Origin: Clostridiales bacterium
GTDB lineage: Bacteria; Bacillota; Clostridia; Oscillospirales; QAMX01
Length of the DNA stretch: 16,884 nucleotides
Reading direction: 5' to 3'
Assembly (NCBI GenBank): GCA_016303065.1
Contig: JAEDMJ010000040.1
Span: forward strand, 1 to 16,884
Shown here: positions 13,133 through 16,884 of the stretch, piece by piece
Numbering within the stretch: position 1 is the first letter of the stretch
Layout of the letters: every line of letters begins with the position of its first letter
The notes under the pieces: generated by a model
Told to the model about the DNA's origin: nothing
Databases searched by the model: none
What the model saw: only the letters and a program-made list of their open reading frames with translations
Translations under genes and position numbers: made by a program

Positions 13133-14647
13133 TCACTCCAACGAGAGGGTATATGCTCCGCAGCCATTGGAATACACGGCTTTGATCGTATACTCCTCTC
13201 CGCCGGTAAGCGAGACTGTGATGCCTTCGTTTTGGTCCATGGACGAATTCACGGCAAGACGGTATCCCAAAGCGTCATAAACGCTCACTCCGACGGATAA
13301 GCCGCTCTGCGCCGATGCGACCGAGATCCTGTGGTCTCCGCTAAGGGCCGGGGTATACACATACGCGTTCTCCTGCCCGTCAAAGCTGAAGCTGTCGCTT
13401 ATCAGGTCAAAGCCCGTGACGTCAACGGCCTCCTTCGGTCCCATGATGAAAAACGAGTAGGGCACGAATCCCCTGCACTCCTCCACGGCCAGAGTATAGG
13501 TCTCTCCCGCTTCAAGTTCAACCGCCATTCCGCCGCCGGCGTCACGGTCGGTTATGTATTTGAGGCGGTACCCCTCGCTGTCGTAAAGGAAGAAGGAAAT
13601 GCTGTTTCCGCTGTCGATGTTTTCAACTTCGATTCGGTGCGTGCCGCTGACAGTCGCGGTGAAGGAATAGTTGTTGATCTGGTTTGCAAACTGGATGCTG
13701 TCGCAAACAATGCTGTACCCTTCGACATACGCCGTTTCTTTCTGTACTCCGACGCTCAAAGTATACTCGCCGCGTCCGGTGTGTTCCACGACCGCGATCT
13801 TATAAGTCTCGTTTGCTTCCAGTTCGATGCTCAGCACGCCGTCCCTGGAGCACTGGCTGACGTATTTGAGACGGTAGTTCAGGGAGTCAAAAACATATAT
13901 CGAGACTTTGTTTTCACTGTTTATCCGGGGAAAGCTGAAGCTGTACGTTCCGGAAACAGACGGAGTGTAATAATAGTAGTTCTCCTGATTGTTAAACTCG
14001 ATGCTGTCTTCAATGAACGTCGCGCCGGTGAGATCCACCGCCGCCTTCTGCTGTCCGACCATAAGCGTGTATGCCCCGGCGCCCGTCTTATAGCTCACCT
14101 CGACGGTGTATTTTTCGCCTTTTTCCAGGTCGGCACAGAGGGTATTTCCGCCGCCAAGGCTTGAAGCATACACAACGCGCATATTCTTTGCGTCAACGAT
14201 CTCGACCGCGAGCTTCAGGTCGCTGAACATATCCGTTCCTTCGACAGCGTAAACTCCGCTCTCCGGAGCGACAAAGGAATACTCCGCCAGATATCCCGGT
14301 CCGGTCACGGAGCCCCTGAAGGCCAGAAACTCCACCGGCACGGAAAAAGCTTCAATTTCCTCATATGCGGGCACCGAAAGAGAGGAAAGCTCAACGTCCG
14401 GGAGAGAAATCTCCTTTTTCGGCTCTGTGCCGGAATTTTCCGCCGTACCGCTTATTTCCGTGCCGAAGACTCCCCCGATCTCTTCGCTGCCGGTGACATT
14501 TCCGACGGCGCCGGTCATGACGCCGGAATCGCTGTGGGGCGAATCAATGTGTCCCCCTATATTTTCACCGAGCGCCGGAACAATCCCGCAAGCGGAAAAT
14601 GAAAACGCAAGCACTGCCGCAAGTACTGCCGTTCCAAACCTCTTCAT
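13133..14647 (-). CDS. lipoprotein with four PPC-like beta-sandwich repeats
   Basis: A 504-aa exported protein not recognised as a named family. A signal peptide ends in the lipobox FSAC with Cys20 lipidated, so it should sit on the outer face of the membrane. Residues 21-105 are a low-complexity Gly/Ser/Thr/Glu linker. Then come four repeats of about 100 residues (106-200, 201-302, 303-404, 405-504), each with an N-terminal YxYTPxxSGxYxxS-type strand, a middle xVYDxxxYRLxY block and an end of the form LEAGETYTLxVxxxxGxGxYTLSxG. These resemble bacterial pre-peptidase C-terminal (PPC) domains, often linked to carbohydrate or protein binding. No peptidase or other catalytic domain is present. 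The ribosome binding site is weak. It lies 54 bases after yjbQ on the same strand with no terminator between, so co-transcription is likely. Function: probably surface binding, unproven. Confidence 0.8.
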   Translation of the reverse strand: MKRFGTAVLAAVLAFSFSACGIVPALGENIGGHIDSPHSDSGVMTGAVGNVTGSEEIGGVFGTEISGTAENSGTEPKKEISLPDVELSSLSVPAYEEIEAFSVPVEFLAFRGSVTGPGYLAEYSFVAPESGVYAVEGTDMFSDLKLAVEIVDAKNMRVVYASSLGGGNTLCADLEKGEKYTVEVSYKTGAGAYTLMVGQQKAAVDLTGATFIEDSIEFNNQENYYYYTPSVSGTYSFSFPRINSENKVSIYVFDSLNYRLKYVSQCSRDGVLSIELEANETYKIAVVEHTGRGEYTLSVGVQKETAYVEGYSIVCDSIQFANQINNYSFTATVSGTHRIEVENIDSGNSISFFLYDSEGYRLKYITDRDAGGGMAVELEAGETYTLAVEECRGFVPYSFFIMGPKEAVDVTGFDLISDSFSFDGQENAYVYTPALSGDHRISVASAQSGLSVGVSVYDALGYRLAVNSSMDQNEGITVSLTGGEEYTIKAVYSNGCGAYTLSLE

Positions 14648-14701
14648 TTCTTTTGAAACCCCCGTTTTTTCTGCTTTCCGCAGAATATTTCTTTTGAGTT
14701 C

Positions 14702-15199
14702 TCACTCGCCCTGAACCTGGACGATCGCGGTACGCATACGCGCGCGGACCTGGTCCCAGTCGCCGAACCAAATCATTCCGAATTCGCCGAGCTGGATCTC
14801 TCCGTCTATGATCGGAATCGTGACCGAGCGGCCCATAATCACCGAACGCAGGTGAGCGTCAGTGTTAAGGCTCCAGTGCGGTTTCTCGCCGCGCAGCTTT
14901 GCCGCCTGATCGATGTGTTCAAAGCAGGGGTGCAGATACTGCCCCTCGTTCTGACAGGTGGGGATGATCTTTGCCAGCGCGTTCACAAGATCCTGCATGA
15001 TGAGCTCGACGCCGTAATACGTCTGTCCGTCGGAATACTCCTGGATCTGTACGCTGCAGGTTGTGTGAGGAGAATATACAAGCACCGTGCCGTTTTTGAT
15101 TCCGGACTTTTCAACGATCTCCCTCACCTGGGGAGTTATGTTTTCAAAAGTCGGACGCGTTTCCTGGGACTGTACCGGGATCTTTGCATTGTAAATCAT
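14702..15199 (-). CDS. yjbQ: YjbQ family protein (UPF0047)
   Basis: A 165-aa cytoplasmic protein of the YjbQ/UPF0047 family; members show weak thiamine-phosphate synthase activity, but their true role is unsettled. The conserved blocks are present: SPHTTCSVQIQE (43-54), NTDAHLRSVIMGRSVTIPI (112-130) with His116, and the C-terminal DGEIQLGEFGMIWFGDWD (132-149). It is longer than the usual 130-140 residues because of extra sequence at about 80-108 containing two cysteines and three histidines. An AGAGG-type box precedes the ATG. It lies 46 bases after the isomerase gene and before the repeat lipoprotein on the same strand, so the three are likely one operon. Confidence 0.85.
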   Translation of the reverse strand: MIYNAKIPVQSQETRPTFENITPQVREIVEKSGIKNGTVLVYSPHTTCSVQIQEYSDGQTYYGVELIMQDLVNALAKIIPTCQNEGQYLHPCFEHIDQAAKLRGEKPHWSLNTDAHLRSVIMGRSVTIPIIDGEIQLGEFGMIWFGDWDQVRARMRTAIVQVQGE

Positions 15200-15245
15200 T
15201 CAGTACCTCTTTCCTATACTCTTCGTTGATATTGCTGCCCCGTCC

Positions 15246-16643
15246 TCAGACAATCGTTTCAAGCCTGACGCACAGGAACTTCGCCAGTGTTTTGAGAAGG
15301 TTCAGGCAGTCTCCGTATACCAGCACGCTGTGATGGGTTGCCCCAACGGCGCTGAATCTCCCGAGAAATTCCGCCAAAGGCACATCCGGCCTGAACCACC
15401 CGTTGACTGTGGTTCCCATACGGTTCTCTCCGGATATGGAGAGCATCTCTCCGGGAGCCAGGGTCATTGTATACCTTCCGTTTCCGAAGGGCGCCAAATT
15501 CATAAAAACGGCCCTTCCGCCCTTCAGCGGCTTGTATGCAACGGTCGGATTCTCCGCATTGGTGAAGGGAAACGGCTTTTCCTGAAGAAGGGGGCGTCCG
15601 TCGGCGACGCGGTAGTTGAACTCGCCCATGTGGCTCAGATACACGCTTCCGTGCTCCCAGTCCGGACAGAACATCTCGGTAAACGTCGCGTCCGGAACCG
15701 CGGAAAGCACCGCTCCGGCAAGCGCCGCAGTGAGAATGTCGCCCTCTCCGGCATACCCTATTCCGTTGACCATCGCCTTTGAGCACTCCGTAAACGGCAT
15801 CACGGGCAAAGCGGGATTCGGCCCCTCCGTTGCGCGGAAATTGATCGTAAAGGCCGTGAGTTTTTCCTCTTCGACCCACCTGCGTATCGCAAGAGCGGTG
15901 CGCGCGGTACGGTCGTATACCTCCCGCGTCAGAGACGGGGCAATTTCAAAAAACTTTTCGTCTTCGGCATACTCCGCGTCAATCTCCCGCTGGGCAACTC
16001 CGGCGATGCGCTTTTCTCCCGCCGCCTCGTCGTAGCGGACGACGGAGATCCCGAGATCTCTTTCAAACTCCTCTTCCGGAAGCTGAAAGTCTCCCATCCC
16101 CTCAAACGCTCCGCCGACGACGCCGACCCGCGCTTTTCTGAGCCCGGAGGCGATCATCGCCGCTTTCGCGGATTCTGCCACACGCGCGGCAACGTCGGAG
16201 TGCTCCAAGTGTCCCGCGCAGATTTCAAAGCTCTTATTGTTCCGGACAAGGAGATTGCACATATCCTGGACGCCGTGAATGCCGTGGTTGAGCATCATTT
16301 TGGAAACGTCCGTGAACTGATCGTATGTATAGTCCGGAGTCGTGTCCATAACGATCAGGGGAAGCTCCGTTCCGGCAAGCGCCTTTTCAGACTCAAGGGA
16401 CGGTGAATACGCCAGATGCAGCGTGACGATCGCATCAGCGTTTTCCCTTTCAAATTTTCTGACCGCTGCGGCAAACTCGCTTTCGAGACGGCACACCGGA
16501 ACGTTCAAAACCTCAAGTCCCGCACCGGCGAGCTTTTCGGCGACAAGCGCGTGAAACGCATCAATGTCCGGACGGATCTCAGGAGTTGTAAGATCGTATA
16601 GTTCAACGTACATCGGCAAAAGCCCGACACGGGGTTTTCGCAT
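15246..16643 (-). CDS. L-arabinose/L-fucose isomerase-like protein
   Basis: A 465-aa cytoplasmic sugar isomerase of the AraA/FucI superfamily, interconverting an aldose and a ketose with a divalent metal. Counterparts of the four AraA metal ligands can be placed: Glu300 in GYAGEGD, Glu323 in FTEMF, His338 in LSHMGEF and His437 or His438 in GATHHS. The N-terminal two-thirds (MRKPRVGLLP, then the LHLAYSP and VGVVGGAFEGMGDF segments) form the usual Rossmann-like domains. It is shorter than typical AraA (about 500 aa), and many relatives are annotated only as fucose isomerase-like; the substrate is uncertain. AAGGAGG precedes the ATG. It is the first gene of the unit with yjbQ and the repeat lipoprotein, under the promoter at 16712-16741. 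Confidence 0.88.
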   Translation of the reverse strand: MRKPRVGLLPMYVELYDLTTPEIRPDIDAFHALVAEKLAGAGLEVLNVPVCRLESEFAAAVRKFERENADAIVTLHLAYSPSLESEKALAGTELPLIVMDTTPDYTYDQFTDVSKMMLNHGIHGVQDMCNLLVRNNKSFEICAGHLEHSDVAARVAESAKAAMIASGLRKARVGVVGGAFEGMGDFQLPEEEFERDLGISVVRYDEAAGEKRIAGVAQREIDAEYAEDEKFFEIAPSLTREVYDRTARTALAIRRWVEEEKLTAFTINFRATEGPNPALPVMPFTECSKAMVNGIGYAGEGDILTAALAGAVLSAVPDATFTEMFCPDWEHGSVYLSHMGEFNYRVADGRPLLQEKPFPFTNAENPTVAYKPLKGGRAVFMNLAPFGNGRYTMTLAPGEMLSISGENRMGTTVNGWFRPDVPLAEFLGRFSAVGATHHSVLVYGDCLNLLKTLAKFLCVRLETIV

Positions 16644-16711
16644 AACGACGCCTCCTTTTTTATTTTTCGCGTGCCCGCGGCGGCACAGCTTTATCGCATT
16701 TAATATACCAT

Positions 16712-16741
16712 ATTATATATTGACAAGCCTATGGCTGTCAA
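16712..16741 (-). promoter_or_regulatory. sigma-A promoter with a palindromic operator on its -35 box
   Basis: On the minus strand a perfect TTGACA (16736-16741) and a perfect TATAAT (16712-16717) are 18 bases apart. The region 16720-16741 is an almost perfect palindrome: TTGACA and GCC, a three-base centre, then GGC and TGTCAA with one extra T. It covers the -35 box and most of the spacer, so a repressor bound there would block RNA polymerase. The start would be near 16705, about 60 bases before the isomerase ATG. Confidence 0.75.
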
Positions 16742-16781
16742 GGGAAAGCGCCCATGTTTTTCAGGCCGCGGCAAACACAGC

Positions 16782-16829
16782 AAAAAAAAAGGAAAAAGAC
16801 CTTTGCCGAAAGCATAAAGGTCTTTTTCC
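16782..16829 (-). terminator. terminator downstream of the tRNA-Gly gene
   Basis: The arms at 16791-16804 and 16816-16829 are perfectly complementary over 14 bp with an 11-base loop. On the minus strand nine Ts follow (16782-16790). It begins about 4 bases after the tRNA 3' end, so it ends the tRNA transcript and insulates the isomerase promoter. Confidence 0.9.
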
Positions 16830-16832
16830 ATA

Positions 16833-16884
16833 AGCGGATGACGAGGCTCGAACTCGCTACCTCCACCTTGGCAAGGTGGCGCTC
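16833..16884 (-). tRNA. tRNA-Gly (anticodon GCC), 5' part outside the window
   Basis: Read on the minus strand, the last part of the window gives an anticodon arm CCACC-TTGCCAA-GGTGG (anticodon GCC, glycine), a five-base variable loop, a T-arm GCGAG-TTCGAGC-CTCGT, the 3' acceptor strand CATCCGC and discriminator T, the base normal for bacterial tRNA-Gly. The CCA tail is not encoded; TAT follows. The D-arm and 5' acceptor strand are cut off by the window edge, so only about 52 of roughly 75 bases are present. Confidence 0.93.

Noticed and set aside
16742..16884. tRNA gene as an integration site for a mobile element
   Set aside because: There is no integrase, no duplicated tRNA 3' end and no phage gene in the window. 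The sequence after the tRNA is simply its terminator.

Overview
The window looks like chromosome from an anaerobic Gram-positive bacterium, most likely a fairly GC-rich uncultured member of the Clostridia (Bacillota). This is inferred from strong GGAGG ribosome binding sites, near-consensus sigma-A promoters with 17-18 bp spacers, lipoproteins with no outer-membrane genes, a DUF3842 gene, a KtrAB-type potassium system, a cysteine-rich exported protein and a LarC nickel-cofactor gene. No phage, IS or CRISPR signal is visible. Thirteen near-complete protein genes, one partial tRNA and possibly the last codons of an upstream gene account for almost all of the DNA.

Layout: (1) 29-1339, larC, with a long His-Glu repeat, ending at a perfect 20-bp hairpin shared with the convergent operon. 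(2) 1525-3941, minus strand, a sugar-isomerase/epimerase TIM barrel followed by a GH32/43-like beta-propeller protein, probably one small carbohydrate operon. (3) 4186-6631, plus strand, DUF3842, then a KtrB/TrkH channel subunit, then a KtrA/TrkA gating ring, apparently one transcript. Regions 2 and 3 are divergent, with two good promoters only about 45 bp apart. (4) 6727-7593, minus strand, a drug/metabolite transporter made of two very similar BAT-type halves. (5) 7811-9052, plus strand, a UroD/MtaA-like protein, divergent from the transporter. (6) 9127-10026, minus strand, a LysR regulator divergent from a TrpXYZ-like ABC importer (10183-12862); the intergenic region has textbook LysR operator geometry. 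(7) 13133-16643, minus strand, an AraA/FucI-like isomerase, a YjbQ-family protein and a lipoprotein with four PPC-like repeats. (8) From 16833 to the end, the 3' part of a tRNA-Gly(GCC) on the minus strand with its own terminator.

How the genes work together: two separate minus-strand units pair an isomerase with proteins of unclear role, suggesting uptake and conversion of uncommon sugars or polyols. The LysR/ABC unit is self-contained and probably ligand-controlled. The DUF3842-KtrB-KtrA unit joins an uncharacterised Rossmann-like protein to potassium uptake. Every transcription unit is closed by a hairpin terminator, several of which serve convergent genes from both sides.

There is no stretch above 300 bases without a gene. 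The longest gaps are 12863-13132 (two terminators), 7594-7810 (divergent promoters), 16644-16832 (promoter, operator and tRNA terminator) and 1340-1524 (one hairpin). I did not find a clearly new multi-gene defence or mobile system. The most unusual items are the DUF3842-potassium operon, the four-repeat lipoprotein with the isomerase/YjbQ unit, the LysR operator and the LarC histidine repeat.
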